Assembly (NCBI RefSeq): GCF_007713465.1
Contig: NZ_VMSG01000003.1
Coordinates: 62,001 to 126,000, forward strand
Length of the DNA: 64,000 nucleotides
Direction of reading: 5' to 3'
Source: Pseudomonas sp. H3(2019)
GTDB taxonomy: Bacteria > Pseudomonadota > Gammaproteobacteria > Pseudomonadales > Pseudomonadaceae
In this document: in pieces, positions 1 to 9,271 of the stretch
How the letters are laid out: each line of letters starts with the position of its first letter
Numbering within the stretch: position 1 is the stretch's first letter
Position numbers and translations under genes: made by a program
The notes under the pieces: generated by a model
Seen by the model: only the letters and a program-made list of their open reading frames with translations
The model's database searches: none
Told to the model about the DNA's origin: nothing

Positions 1-993
1 CAGATTCAGCGTCGGGAAAAACGCCGCCTCGGCCACGCCGATCTTCGCATTCGCCGCCGCTGCCGCACGCTCGGCGGACACCACATCGGGACGGCGCTGC
101 AACAGACTCGACGGCAGGCTCAGCGGCGGCATGGGCACCACGAAGCGATAGTTTGCCGTCGACGGCAGATTGAATTGCGCAGGCGCCACGCCCACCAGCA
201 CCGCCAGCGCATGCTCGAACTGCTCGCGCGAGCGCTGTGCAGTTTGCAAGGCCGCGACCACGCTGCTCAGCTGATCCTGGGCGACCAGCAATTGATCGTT
301 GGTCGCGGTGCCTTGCACGGTCTGAACCTGAATCATCGTCAGCAACTGCTGATTGATCGCCTGCTGCTGTTGCAACAAACCGACGTCAAGGTCCAGCTGG
401 CGCAAGCCCAGGTAGTTGCTGGCGACACTGGCGCTGATGGACAGGCGCACACCTGCCAGCAGCGCGTCGGAAGCCTGGGCCGACGCCTGACTCGACTCGA
501 TGCCACGCCGCACCAGGCCCCACAAATCCGGTTCCCAGCTGGCGCTCAACGTGGCGCTAACCGTTTGCACGACACCGCCAGCACTGCTGCCAGATGAGGT
601 GCTGGTGCCAGTGCTGCTACTGCCGCTACTTGCGCCAACCCCTCGCGATCCGGACAACCCGACGCCCACCGTCGGCCACAATCCGGCGCGGCTCGACGCC
701 ACTTGGGCCTGTGCCAGACGATAGGCCGCTTCGGCGGCGATAATCGATTGGTTGGCCTTGGCCGAGCGCGCAATCAGGTCATTGAGGATCGGGTCCTGGT
801 ATGAAAGCCACCACTGGCTGTCCAGCGCGCCCTGCGGATTGGCCGCCGCACGCTGCCATTGCGCACCCTCCTTGAAGCTCATCGGCAATTCGATGGCCGG
901 TTTTTGATAATCAGGACCGACCATGCAACCGCCCAACATCAGGCTCAGGACCAAGGCGAGCAAGATCGTTAGCTTTCTTCGTTCACGGTCCAT
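1..993 (-). CDS. opmB: Outer-membrane efflux lipoprotein, OpmB/NodT type (3' part cut by window edge)
   Basis: Outer-membrane channel of a tripartite RND pump. The reading frame is open from an ATG at 993 to the window edge (331 codons visible; the family runs to about 480-500). It starts with a lipoprotein signal whose lipobox is LGGC (Cys23), followed by MVGPDYQKP, the usual start of NodT-family factors. Two alpha-helical efflux-protein repeats are expected; the first is complete and the second begins near the edge (SLLQRRPDVVSAERAAAAAN). The ATG directly abuts the TGA of the pump gene upstream, so translation is probably coupled. The symbol rests on gene order matching muxABC-opmB of P. 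aeruginosa. Confidence 0.9.
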   Translation of the reverse strand, partial: MDRERRKLTILLALVLSLMLGGCMVGPDYQKPAIELPMSFKEGAQWQRAAANPQGALDSQWWLSYQDPILNDLIARSAKANQSIIAAEAAYRLAQAQVASSRAGLWPTVGVGLSGSRGVGASSGSSSTGTSTSSGSSAGGVVQTVSATLSASWEPDLWGLVRRGIESSQASAQASDALLAGVRLSISASVASNYLGLRQLDLDVGLLQQQQAINQQLLTMIQVQTVQGTATNDQLLVAQDQLSSVVAALQTAQRSREQFEHALAVLVGVAPAQFNLPSTANYRFVVPMPPLSLPSSLLQRRPDVVSAERAAAAANAKIGVAEAAFFPTLNL

Positions 994-3900
994 TCACGTC
1001 TCCTCACGCCGGCGCCCCAGGCGCCGGGACGCCCGATCGAGCCAGAGGTAGATCACCGGGGTGGTGTACAGCGTCAGCATCTGGCTGAACACCAGCCCGC
1101 CAATAATCGAAATGCCCAGCGGCCGACGCAGCTCCGAGCCATAGCCACTCACGAGTACCAGCGGCAACGCACCGAGGATCGCGGCCAGCGTCGTCATCAT
1201 GATCGGCCGGAAGCGGATCAGGCACGCCCGGCGAATCGCCTCCTTGGCGCTGAGCCCCTGCTCCCGACGCTCGGTGATCGCAAAGTCGATCATGATGATC
1301 GCGTTTTTCTTGACGATGCCGATCAGCAAAATCACCCCCACCAAGGCAATGATCGACAGCTCGGTGCCGGTCAACAACAAGGCAATCAGTGCGCCCACGC
1401 CGGCAGACGGCAAGGTCGAGAGGATAGTCAACGGGTGTGTCAGGTTTTCGTAGAGGATGCCCAGCACGATGTACACCGACAACAATGCTGCGCAGATCAG
1501 CAACGGCTCGCTGGCCACCGACGACTGGAATACCTGCGCCGTCCCGGCAAATTGCCCGACCACGCTGGCGGGCATTCGCAGCTGTGCCACGGCATTGTCG
1601 ACCAATGCCGTGGCCTGGCCGATGGACACGCCGGGCGCCAGATTGAACGAAGCCGTCACCGCCGGGAACGTGCCCTGGTGACTGATGGAAATAGCCGTGC
1701 GATCCACCGAGTAATCGGCCAGCGCCGACAACGGCACCAACTGCGGGTTGGCGCTGGCGCTCAGGTTCGGTACGACACTGCGACCCTTGCTCACTGCACC
1801 CGTGCCGACCGGCACATAGATCGAGCTGAGCGTAGCCGGGTCGGTCCAGTACGGCGGCGCCACCTCCATCACGATGTGGTATTGATTGGCCGCGCGATAA
1901 ATGGTCGAGACCTGGCGCTGGCCAAAGGCGTCGTAGAGTGTCTGGTCGATAGCCGAAATACTGACCCCGAGCCGTGCCGCCACATCGCGGTTGATCTTCA
2001 CGTTGGCCAGCAGGCTGTTGTCCTGCTGATCGGTGTTGAGGTCGGTCAGTTGCGGCAACGTATGTAACACCGCCAACACCTTGGGCACCCATTCATCCAG
2101 CGCGCTCTGATCATCGGCCGTCATGGTGTACTGGTACTGCGCACCACTCTGGCGACCACCGACAGTGATGTCCTGGGATGACTGCAAATACAGGCGCGTG
2201 CCCGGCAGCTCGCCGAGGGTGTGGCGCACTTGCGTGATCACCTGATCGGCGCTGTCTCGGCGCTCGGCCAGCGGCTTGAGGGAAATGAACAACTGTGCCG
2301 TGTTGATCGCCCCGCCACCGCCTCCACCACCGCCGACAAACCCGCCCACCGTCAGCACATTCGGGTTACCCAGGACCTTCTGGTTGATCTCCCTGAAACT
2401 GCGTTGCATCGACGCGTAGGAAACGCTTTGTGGCGCGACGATGCTGCCGGACAAACGCCCGGTGTCTTCCTGTGGAAAAAAGCCCTTGGGCACCAGCACA
2501 TACAACACCCCGGCGAACGCGATCACCAACAACGTGACCAAGCCCATAAGCATCGAGTGCTCGATGACCCAGCCAAGGGTACGGTCGTAAAACCGGTGAA
2601 ATCGCGAGTCGGGTTGATCGCTGTCCTTCGCCGTCTGCTCCTGAGTGCGCAGCAATAGGCTGGACAGCATCGGCGTGACCGTCAGCGAGATCAGCATGGA
2701 AATCATGATCGCCACCGACAAGGTGATCGAAAACTCGCGAAACAGCCGCCCGACAATACCGCCCATTAACAGCAATGGAATAAACACCGCCACCAGCGAT
2801 ACGCTGATGCTCAGCACGGTGAAGCCGACTTCCTGCGCGCCCACCAGGGCTGCATGCAGACGGCTCTCGCCTTTTTCCAGGTGACGCATGATGTTCTCGA
2901 CCACCACGATCGCATCGTCCACCACGAACCCGGTGGAAATGGTCAGCGCCATCAGCGACAGGTTGTTCAGGCTGTACCTAAGGAAATACATCGCCCCAAA
3001 GGTCCCCAGCAGCGACAACGGCACCGCAATGGCCGGCACCAGGGTGCTGCGCCAATCGCGAAAGAAGCCGAATGTCACCAGCGTTACCAGCACAATCGAG
3101 GCGATCAGCGACAACTCGACATCGTGCAGCGACGCGCGAATGGTGGTGGTGCGATCCATCAGGATATTGAGTTTGATGCTCGCCGGAATCGAACTTTGCA
3201 GGAACGGCAGTTCGGCTTTCACTGCATCCACGGCACTGATGACGTTCGCCCCCGGCTGCTTGAACACCACCAGCAGCACCGCCGACTTGCCGTTGGACAG
3301 ACCGAAATTGCGCAAATCCTCGACGTCTTCGCGCACATAGCCAAGGTCGGAGATACGCACCACATCACCGTGGTGCTGCCTGACCACCAGCGGCGCGTAA
3401 TCATCCTTCTTGTAAAGCATGTCGTTCGCCGCAATGCCCTGGGATTGCGCCCCGACGGCCACCGAACCCTTGGGCAGGTTGGCGTTGGAGGAGGCGATCA
3501 CCGCCCGCACCTGTTCCAGGCTGACGCCGTAGTGGTTGAGCCGGTCCGGGTTCAGCTCGATGCGCACCGCCGGCAACGCGCCGCCGCCGACGGTTACGTC
3601 GCCGACGCCTTTGGTTTGCAGCAGGCGTTGCTCCAGCAGGGTCGAGGCGACATCGTACATTTGCCCCGGTGTGGCAGTGTCCGAGGTCAGGCTGATGACC
3701 AGGATCGGCGAATCGGCGGGGTTGACCTTGCGGTAGGTCGGGTTGCCCGCCAGATCACTCGGCAGGTTGGTTCGCGCCGCATTGATCGCCGCCTGCACGT
3801 CCCGCGCGGCGCCGTTGATGTCGCGGTTCAAATCGAATTGCAGGTTGATCCGGGTCGCGCCCAAGGTACTGGACGAGGTCATCTGGGTGACGCCGGCGAT

Positions 3901-4119
3901 CTGTCCGAACTGGCGCTCCAACGGCGTTGCCACCGAACTGGCGACGGTGCTCGGGTCGGCTCCGGGCAGCGATGCGCGGACGCTGATGGTCGGAAAATCC
4001 ACCTCGGGCAAGGGCGCCACCGGCAACAACAGAAACGCCAGGATACCGGCCAGCGCCAGCCCTGCCGCCAACAGGGTGGTGGCAATCGGACGCTGGATGA
4101 ACGGCGCGCTGAGGTTCAT
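994..4119 (-). CDS. muxC: RND efflux pump permease MuxC (MdtC type)
   Basis: Inner-membrane proton-driven pump subunit of 1041 residues, the normal RND length. It opens with MNLSAPFIQRPIATTLLAAG (TM1) and carries the TM4 motif GFVVDDAIVVVENI with the paired aspartates used for proton relay. Twelve TM segments and two large periplasmic loops are expected for the family. The MdtB/MdtC type works as a heterotrimer, which fits the second RND gene directly upstream. Its ATG lies 5 nt after the muxB stop. An odd feature is a run of eight glycines around residue 600. The substrate cannot be read from sequence. Confidence 0.93.
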   Translation of the reverse strand: MNLSAPFIQRPIATTLLAAGLALAGILAFLLLPVAPLPEVDFPTISVRASLPGADPSTVASSVATPLERQFGQIAGVTQMTSSSTLGATRINLQFDLNRDINGAARDVQAAINAARTNLPSDLAGNPTYRKVNPADSPILVISLTSDTATPGQMYDVASTLLEQRLLQTKGVGDVTVGGGALPAVRIELNPDRLNHYGVSLEQVRAVIASSNANLPKGSVAVGAQSQGIAANDMLYKKDDYAPLVVRQHHGDVVRISDLGYVREDVEDLRNFGLSNGKSAVLLVVFKQPGANVISAVDAVKAELPFLQSSIPASIKLNILMDRTTTIRASLHDVELSLIASIVLVTLVTFGFFRDWRSTLVPAIAVPLSLLGTFGAMYFLRYSLNNLSLMALTISTGFVVDDAIVVVENIMRHLEKGESRLHAALVGAQEVGFTVLSISVSLVAVFIPLLLMGGIVGRLFREFSITLSVAIMISMLISLTVTPMLSSLLLRTQEQTAKDSDQPDSRFHRFYDRTLGWVIEHSMLMGLVTLLVIAFAGVLYVLVPKGFFPQEDTGRLSGSIVAPQSVSYASMQRSFREINQKVLGNPNVLTVGGFVGGGGGGGGAINTAQLFISLKPLAERRDSADQVITQVRHTLGELPGTRLYLQSSQDITVGGRQSGAQYQYTMTADDQSALDEWVPKVLAVLHTLPQLTDLNTDQQDNSLLANVKINRDVAARLGVSISAIDQTLYDAFGQRQVSTIYRAANQYHIVMEVAPPYWTDPATLSSIYVPVGTGAVSKGRSVVPNLSASANPQLVPLSALADYSVDRTAISISHQGTFPAVTASFNLAPGVSIGQATALVDNAVAQLRMPASVVGQFAGTAQVFQSSVASEPLLICAALLSVYIVLGILYENLTHPLTILSTLPSAGVGALIALLLTGTELSIIALVGVILLIGIVKKNAIIMIDFAITERREQGLSAKEAIRRACLIRFRPIMMTTLAAILGALPLVLVSGYGSELRRPLGISIIGGLVFSQMLTLYTTPVIYLWLDRASRRLGRRREET

Positions 4120-4124
4120 CGCCG

Positions 4125-7100
4125 TCAGCCTTCAACGACCGGAGGTCGCCGACTGAAGCGGCGTTCCAGTTTATGCATGGCGAGGAAAATCACCGGTGTG
4201 GAGAACAGCGTCAGCAATTGGCTGAGCAGCAGCCCGCCGATAATCGTAATCCCCAGCGGATGCCGCAGCTCGGAGCCGATCCCGGTGCCCAGGGCCAATG
4301 GCACCGCACCGAACAGCGAGGCCATGCTGGTCATCAGAATTGGCCGGAAACGCAGTTCGGCCGCCTGCCGGATCGCCGCCTGCGGGCTCAAACCGCCCTT
4401 GCGCTCCAGCTCCAGGGCGAAGTCGACCATCATGATGCCGTTCTTCATGACGATGCCGATCAGCAGCACGATGCCGATCAGGCCAATGATGTCGAACTGC
4501 GTGCCGGTGATCAGCAGTGCCAGCAACGCGCCCAGCGCTGCCGACAGCAGGGTCGAGAGGATCGTCACCGGGTGCACGAAGCTTTCGTAGAGAATCCCCA
4601 GCATCAGGTACACCACGACAATCGCCGCGATCACCAGAAACACCTGGTTGGACAATGACGACTCGAAGGTCGCCGCCGCGCCTTCCAGCGACGCTTGCAC
4701 CGTCAACGGCAAACCGAGTTGCGACTCCACGTCCTTGAGCCGGTTCACCGCTGCGCCGAGGGACTGGCCGGGTGCGAGATTGAATGACACGTCAGCGTAG
4801 GGAAACTGTCCGAGTCGGTTGATGGTGATCGGCGTGCGCACCACTTGCATGCTGGCCATGCTCGACAGCGGCGCCACCCCGCCAGCCGGAATGTTCACGT
4901 AAAGGCCGGTGAGCAGATCGGCCAGATTGTGCGGCGGATGATCGGTGGCCAGCACCACATGATATTGATTGAGCTGGGTGTAGAGGGTCGACACCTGACG
5001 CTGGCCGAAGGCGTCGTACAGCACATCGTCGATGGCTTGCGGCGTAATGCCCAGGCGCGAAGCGGTAGCGCGGTCGAAGGTCAGCTGGATCTGATTGCCG
5101 AACTGCAGCGCCTGGCTTTGCACATCGGTGAACATCGGGTCGTGCTTGAGCGCCGTCAGCAGCTTGCCGGTCCACAGCGCCAGCACCTCCGGCTCGGTGG
5201 CTTGCAGGCCAAGTCGATAGCTGGTGGTCGACACCGTGGCATCCAGGGTCAAATCCTGCACCGCGTGCAGGTACAGACGAATGCCGGCGTCATCGCTGTT
5301 CGCATCCGACAGCCTGCGGATCACCGCCGCACTGCTGTCGCGCACGCCGCGAGGTTTGAGGTTGATCAGCAGGTTGCCCTGATTGATCGTCGGGTTGGTC
5401 TGGTCGATGCCGACAAAGGACGACAGGCTTTCGACCGCCGGATCGCGCAGAATCCTCGCGGCCAGTCGCTGCTGCTCGAGCTGCATCTGCTGGAACGAAA
5501 TGGTCGGCGAGGCCTGGGAGATGCCCTGAATCAGTCCGGTGTCCTGCTCGGGGAAAAAACCCTTGGGCATCACCACAATTATCAACAGGGTCAGCAACGC
5601 GGTACACACCACCGAGATCAGCGTCAGGACCTGGTGTTCCAGCACCCAGTCCAGCCCCCGCAGGTAGTGACCATTGATCCGGTCGAAAAAATCGACCCGT
5701 CGCTCCTGCTGCCGGGGCTTGAGCATCCGCGCGCACATCATCGGTATCAGGGTCAGTGAGATCAGCGCCGAGATAATGATGGTCACCGCCACGGTCATGG
5801 CGAACTCGCGAAACAACCGGCCCACCACATCGCCCATGAACAGCAGCGGGATCATCACCGCAATCAGCGCCACCGACAGCGAAATGATGGTGAAGCCGAT
5901 TTGCGCCGAGCCCTTGAGCGCGGCCTGCAAGGGCGGCTCTCCGGCCTCGATGTAGCGCGTGATGTTTTCGATCATCACGATGGCGTCATCGACCACAAAA
6001 CCGATAGCGATGGTCAGCGCCATCAGCGTCAGGTTGTTCAGGGAAAACCCCAAGGCGTAGGCCACCGCCAGCGTGCCAATCAGGGCCAGCGGCACCGTGA
6101 CGGCGGGAATTACCGTCGCCGGGATTTTTCGCAGAAACAGGAAAATCACCAGCACCACCAGCACCACCGCCACACCCAGCTCGTACTGCACGTCGGTGAC
6201 CGAGGCGCGGATGGTCTGGGTGCGGTCGGTGAGCACGGCGACTTTCAACGTCCCCGGCAGACTGGCGCGCAGCTTGGGCAGCAGTCCCTGAACCCGGTCC
6301 ACCACATCGATCACGTTGGCCCCGGGCTGGCGCTGGATGTTCAGCAGAATCGAGGGCGTGCTGTTGGTCCACGCCGCCTGACGCGGATTCTCCGGCCCCT
6401 GAATGGAACTGGCGATTTGCGCCAGGCGAATCGGTGCGCCGTTTTTATAGGCGATCACCAGCTCGTTATAGTCATCGGCCGACTGCAACTGATCGTTGCC
6501 GCCAATCGAGTACGCCTGGAACTTGCCGTCGATGTTGCCTTTGGCCTGATTGACGTTGGCATTGCCCAGCGCCGTGCGCAGTTCCTCCAATGACAGGCCC
6601 AGGTTGTTCAGCGCCGAGGTATTGGCCTGAACCCGCACCGCCGGGCGTTGGCCGCCGCTGATGGTGACCAGACCAACACCGGTGATCTGTGAGATTTTCT
6701 GTGCCAGTCGAGTGTCGGCAAGGTCTTCGATTTTGGTCAGGGGCAACACGTCGGAGGTCAGTGACAGGGTCAGCACCGGCGCGTCTGCCGGGTTGACCTT
6801 GCTGTACACCGGCGGGTACGGCAGGTTCGTCGGCAAGAACGTCCCGGCGGCGTTGATGGCCGCTTGCACCTCTTGTTCGGCGATATCCAGCGACAACGCC
6901 AGATCAAATTGCAGGGTAATCACCGAAGCGCCGTCGGAGCTGGTGGAGCTCATCGATTTGAGCCCCGGCATCTCGCCGAGCTGGCGCTCCAGTGGCGCAG
7001 TGATCGACGAGCTGACCACCTGCGGACTGGCGCCGGTGTATTGGGTAAACACCTGAATAGTCGGGTAATCGACCTCGGGCAGCGCCGACACCGACAGCAA

Positions 7101-7190
7101 GTGATAACCCAGCATCCCCAGCAGCAACACCGCCACCATTAACAGTGTGGTGGCGACCGGCCGCTCGATAAAGGGCCGCGAGACGTTCAT
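4125..7190 (-). CDS. muxB: RND efflux pump permease MuxB (MdtB type)
   Basis: Second RND permease, about 1021 residues from the ATG at 7190 (MNVSRPFIERPVATTLL, mirroring the start of MuxC). A TTG eight codons upstream, at 7214, is also open and would overlap the muxA stop; the ATG is preferred by family alignment, although neither has a strong ribosome site. The TM4 motif GFVVDDAIVMIENI is intact. The proline-rich entry VSALPEVDYPTIQV is typical of MdtB. It is a different protein from MuxC rather than a recent duplicate, consistent with a heteromeric pump. Confidence 0.92.
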   Translation of the reverse strand: MNVSRPFIERPVATTLLMVAVLLLGMLGYHLLSVSALPEVDYPTIQVFTQYTGASPQVVSSSITAPLERQLGEMPGLKSMSSTSSDGASVITLQFDLALSLDIAEQEVQAAINAAGTFLPTNLPYPPVYSKVNPADAPVLTLSLTSDVLPLTKIEDLADTRLAQKISQITGVGLVTISGGQRPAVRVQANTSALNNLGLSLEELRTALGNANVNQAKGNIDGKFQAYSIGGNDQLQSADDYNELVIAYKNGAPIRLAQIASSIQGPENPRQAAWTNSTPSILLNIQRQPGANVIDVVDRVQGLLPKLRASLPGTLKVAVLTDRTQTIRASVTDVQYELGVAVVLVVLVIFLFLRKIPATVIPAVTVPLALIGTLAVAYALGFSLNNLTLMALTIAIGFVVDDAIVMIENITRYIEAGEPPLQAALKGSAQIGFTIISLSVALIAVMIPLLFMGDVVGRLFREFAMTVAVTIIISALISLTLIPMMCARMLKPRQQERRVDFFDRINGHYLRGLDWVLEHQVLTLISVVCTALLTLLIIVVMPKGFFPEQDTGLIQGISQASPTISFQQMQLEQQRLAARILRDPAVESLSSFVGIDQTNPTINQGNLLINLKPRGVRDSSAAVIRRLSDANSDDAGIRLYLHAVQDLTLDATVSTTSYRLGLQATEPEVLALWTGKLLTALKHDPMFTDVQSQALQFGNQIQLTFDRATASRLGITPQAIDDVLYDAFGQRQVSTLYTQLNQYHVVLATDHPPHNLADLLTGLYVNIPAGGVAPLSSMASMQVVRTPITINRLGQFPYADVSFNLAPGQSLGAAVNRLKDVESQLGLPLTVQASLEGAAATFESSLSNQVFLVIAAIVVVYLMLGILYESFVHPVTILSTLLSAALGALLALLITGTQFDIIGLIGIVLLIGIVMKNGIMMVDFALELERKGGLSPQAAIRQAAELRFRPILMTSMASLFGAVPLALGTGIGSELRHPLGITIIGGLLLSQLLTLFSTPVIFLAMHKLERRFSRRPPVVEG

Positions 7191-7203
7191 GGCGGGCGGC
7201 TGT

Positions 7204-8331
7204 TCATTGGGCAACGACCTTCACCGGCGAGCCATCATCGAGCTTGTCCGCACCCTCGGTGATCACTTGTTCGCCGGGTTTGAGGCCGTTATCGAGAATC
7301 GCCGTGACGTCGCCCATTGCCGGGCCGGCCTTGATGTTGCGCAGGCTGGCCTTGTCGCCGTTGACCACGAACACGAAGTCACCTTTGCTGCCATGTTGAA
7401 TCGCCGTGGTCGGTGTCACCGGCACCTGACTCAGCGTGTCGGCCTTGAGCCGGGCGTTGACGAACTGGTTGGGGAACAACGCATTGCCGGAATCGTCGAA
7501 CTGCGCCTTGACCTTGATCGTGCCCGTGCTGGTATCCACCTGGTTATCCAGCGCCAGCAGGCTGCCGGTGCCCAGCAGACCGTGCTTGTTGCGGTCGTAG
7601 GCGAGCACTGTCACCGGCCCTTTGGCCATCGCCTGATGGATCGCCGCCAGATCATCCTCGGGCACCGCGAACACCACCGTCGCCGGGCGCATCTGGGTAA
7701 TCAGCGCAATGCCCGTGGTCGTGGCAGTGGTCACGTAGTTGCCCGGATCGACCAGCCGCAAACCCACCACGCCATCGACCGGCGAGGTAATAGTGCAGTA
7801 ACTCAACTGGACTTCGAGGTTCTGCACACTGCCTTGATCGGCGGCGACCGTGCCTTGTTGCTGCTGCACCAGGGACGCCTGGGTGTCGAGGGTTTGCTGG
7901 CTGGTGGAACCGATTTTGATCAGTTCGCGAAAACGCGCCAGATCACGCTGGGCATTACTCAACAGCGCTTGATCGTGAGCCAGCGTGCCTCTGGCCACCG
8001 CCAGTTGCGCCTTCAGCGCCCGGTCGTCGATCCGCGCGATGACCTGGCCCTTGCGCACCTGCTGGCCTTCCTCGAATTCGACCGAGGCAAGAATGCCGTT
8101 GACCTGCGTTATCACGGTCACACTGCGGGTGGGCGTGACCGTCCCCAGGGCGTCGATGTACACCGGCACATCCTGCAAGGTCACCGCCGCAACTGCCACC
8201 GGCTCGGCAGGTGTTGGCGGCTTGCCTTTGCGTTGTCCGCTCTCGCGGTAAAACCACAGGGCGGCGGCCAACAACACCAGCAGCACAGCCCCGATCAGCA
8301 GAGCACATTTGCCTCGCCTGCTCCTCACCAC
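7204..8331 (-). CDS. muxA: RND efflux membrane-fusion (adaptor) protein MuxA (MdtA type)
   Basis: Periplasmic adaptor joining the RND pumps to the outer-membrane channel. 375 residues from a GTG at 8331. An N-terminal membrane anchor (about residues 9-27, CALLIGAVLLVLLAAALWFY) is followed by the HlyD-type lipoyl half (VTQVNGILASVEFEEGQQVRKGQ), an alpha-hairpin with the run LVQQQQGTVAADQ, the second lipoyl half (SPVDGVVGLRLVDPGNYV) and a C-terminal beta-barrel. First gene of muxABC-opmB; it ends 13 nt before the muxB ATG. Confidence 0.92.
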   Translation of the reverse strand: MVRSRRGKCALLIGAVLLVLLAAALWFYRESGQRKGKPPTPAEPVAVAAVTLQDVPVYIDALGTVTPTRSVTVITQVNGILASVEFEEGQQVRKGQVIARIDDRALKAQLAVARGTLAHDQALLSNAQRDLARFRELIKIGSTSQQTLDTQASLVQQQQGTVAADQGSVQNLEVQLSYCTITSPVDGVVGLRLVDPGNYVTTATTTGIALITQMRPATVVFAVPEDDLAAIHQAMAKGPVTVLAYDRNKHGLLGTGSLLALDNQVDTSTGTIKVKAQFDDSGNALFPNQFVNARLKADTLSQVPVTPTTAIQHGSKGDFVFVVNGDKASLRNIKAGPAMGDVTAILDNGLKPGEQVITEGADKLDDGSPVKVVAQ

Positions 8332-8592
8332 GGTTTCTCACTCAAACGGACTGAACACCAAACGCAACGATGCGAAGTGAATGCCGGGCCGTTTACACAA
8401 GAAATGGCCAAAAGGCCTGATCGCTCACTTGAACTTTAGCAGTGCGCCTGCCATTCACTCGCCCATCCAGCCGTTTGTTCAGCCCTGAGACAGGCGCAAA
8501 CGACGAGGGGCAGCAGGCGGCATTCTTGAGCGCTGCGCGAGGCCGGTGCTACCATGCGCAACCGCCAGTATCGGCAAGGAATCACCTGGTTT

Positions 8593-9198
8593 ATGAGCAC
8601 TATCCGCGAGCGCAATAAAGAACTGATCCTGCGTGCCGCCAGTGAAGAATTTGCCGACAAAGGCTTCGCTGCGACCAAAACCAGTGACATCGCGGCCAAG
8701 GCGGGGTTGCCCAAGCCCAACGTCTATTACTACTTCAAATCCAAGGAAAACCTCTACCGCGAGGTCCTGGAAAGCATCATCGAGCCGATTCTCCAGGCCT
8801 CGACGCCGTTCAACGCGGACGGCGTGCCGAGCGAAGTGCTCAGCGGCTACATTCGCTCGAAGATTCGCATCTCCCGCGACCTGCCGTTCGCGTCCAAGGT
8901 GTTTGCCAGCGAAATCATGCACGGTGCGCCGCACCTGAGCGTCGACCTGGTCGAACAGCTCAACGCCCAGGCCAAGCACAACATCGACTGCATCCAGACC
9001 TGGATCGATCGCGGCCAGATCGCCCCGATCGACCCCAACCACCTGATGTTCAGCATCTGGGCCGCGACCCAGACCTACGCCGACTTCGACTGGCAGATCT
9101 CCGCCGTCACCGGCAAGGCCAAGCTGGATGAAAGCGACTACGAAGCGGCCGCGCAGACCATCATTCGGTTGGTGCTCAAGGGCTGCGAGCCGGACTGA
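8593..9198 (+). CDS. TetR-family regulator, RutR-like
   Basis: DNA-binding repressor of 201 residues. The start is placed at the ATG at 8593 (MSTIRERNKELIL), with AAGGA about 12 nt upstream; an in-frame ATG at 8554 would add 13 non-conserved residues. The N-terminal helix-turn-helix includes TKTSDIAAKAGLPKPNVYYY, and the C-terminal ligand domain (IRSKIRISRDLPFASKVFASEIMHGAP) resembles E. coli RutR, the uracil/thymine-sensing pyrimidine regulator. It is transcribed away from muxABC, sharing a 261-nt gap, so it may regulate the pump, itself, or both. The ligand is unknown. Confidence 0.85.
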   Translation: MSTIRERNKELILRAASEEFADKGFAATKTSDIAAKAGLPKPNVYYYFKSKENLYREVLESIIEPILQASTPFNADGVPSEVLSGYIRSKIRISRDLPFASKVFASEIMHGAPHLSVDLVEQLNAQAKHNIDCIQTWIDRGQIAPIDPNHLMFSIWAATQTYADFDWQISAVTGKAKLDESDYEAAAQTIIRLVLKGCEPD

Positions 9199-9202
9199 TC
9201 AA

Positions 9203-9262
9203 GAGATCGCATCTCCGCGGCAGCTCCAACGCGTTCGGCAAGGAGCTGGCGAAGCCTGCGAT
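9203..9262. repeat. Decayed REP/REPIN-like inverted repeat
   Basis: An AGATCGC...GGCAGCTCC half faces a GGAGCTGGCGAAGCCTGCGAT half, the same sequence family as the intact element at 33043-33116 but with several mismatches. It lies between the convergent tetR and hydrolase genes. Confidence 0.5.
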
Positions 9263-9271
9263 TTGTTGATC

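Noticed and set aside
2854..4590. 578-codon plus-strand frame across muxC/muxB
   Set aside because: Antisense to two conserved RND pumps; His/Gln/Arg-rich sequence typical of shadow frames.
7191..7214. TTG start for MuxB eight codons upstream
   Set aside because: Family members start close to NVSRPFIERP and the ATG at 7190 matches MuxC; kept only as an alternative.
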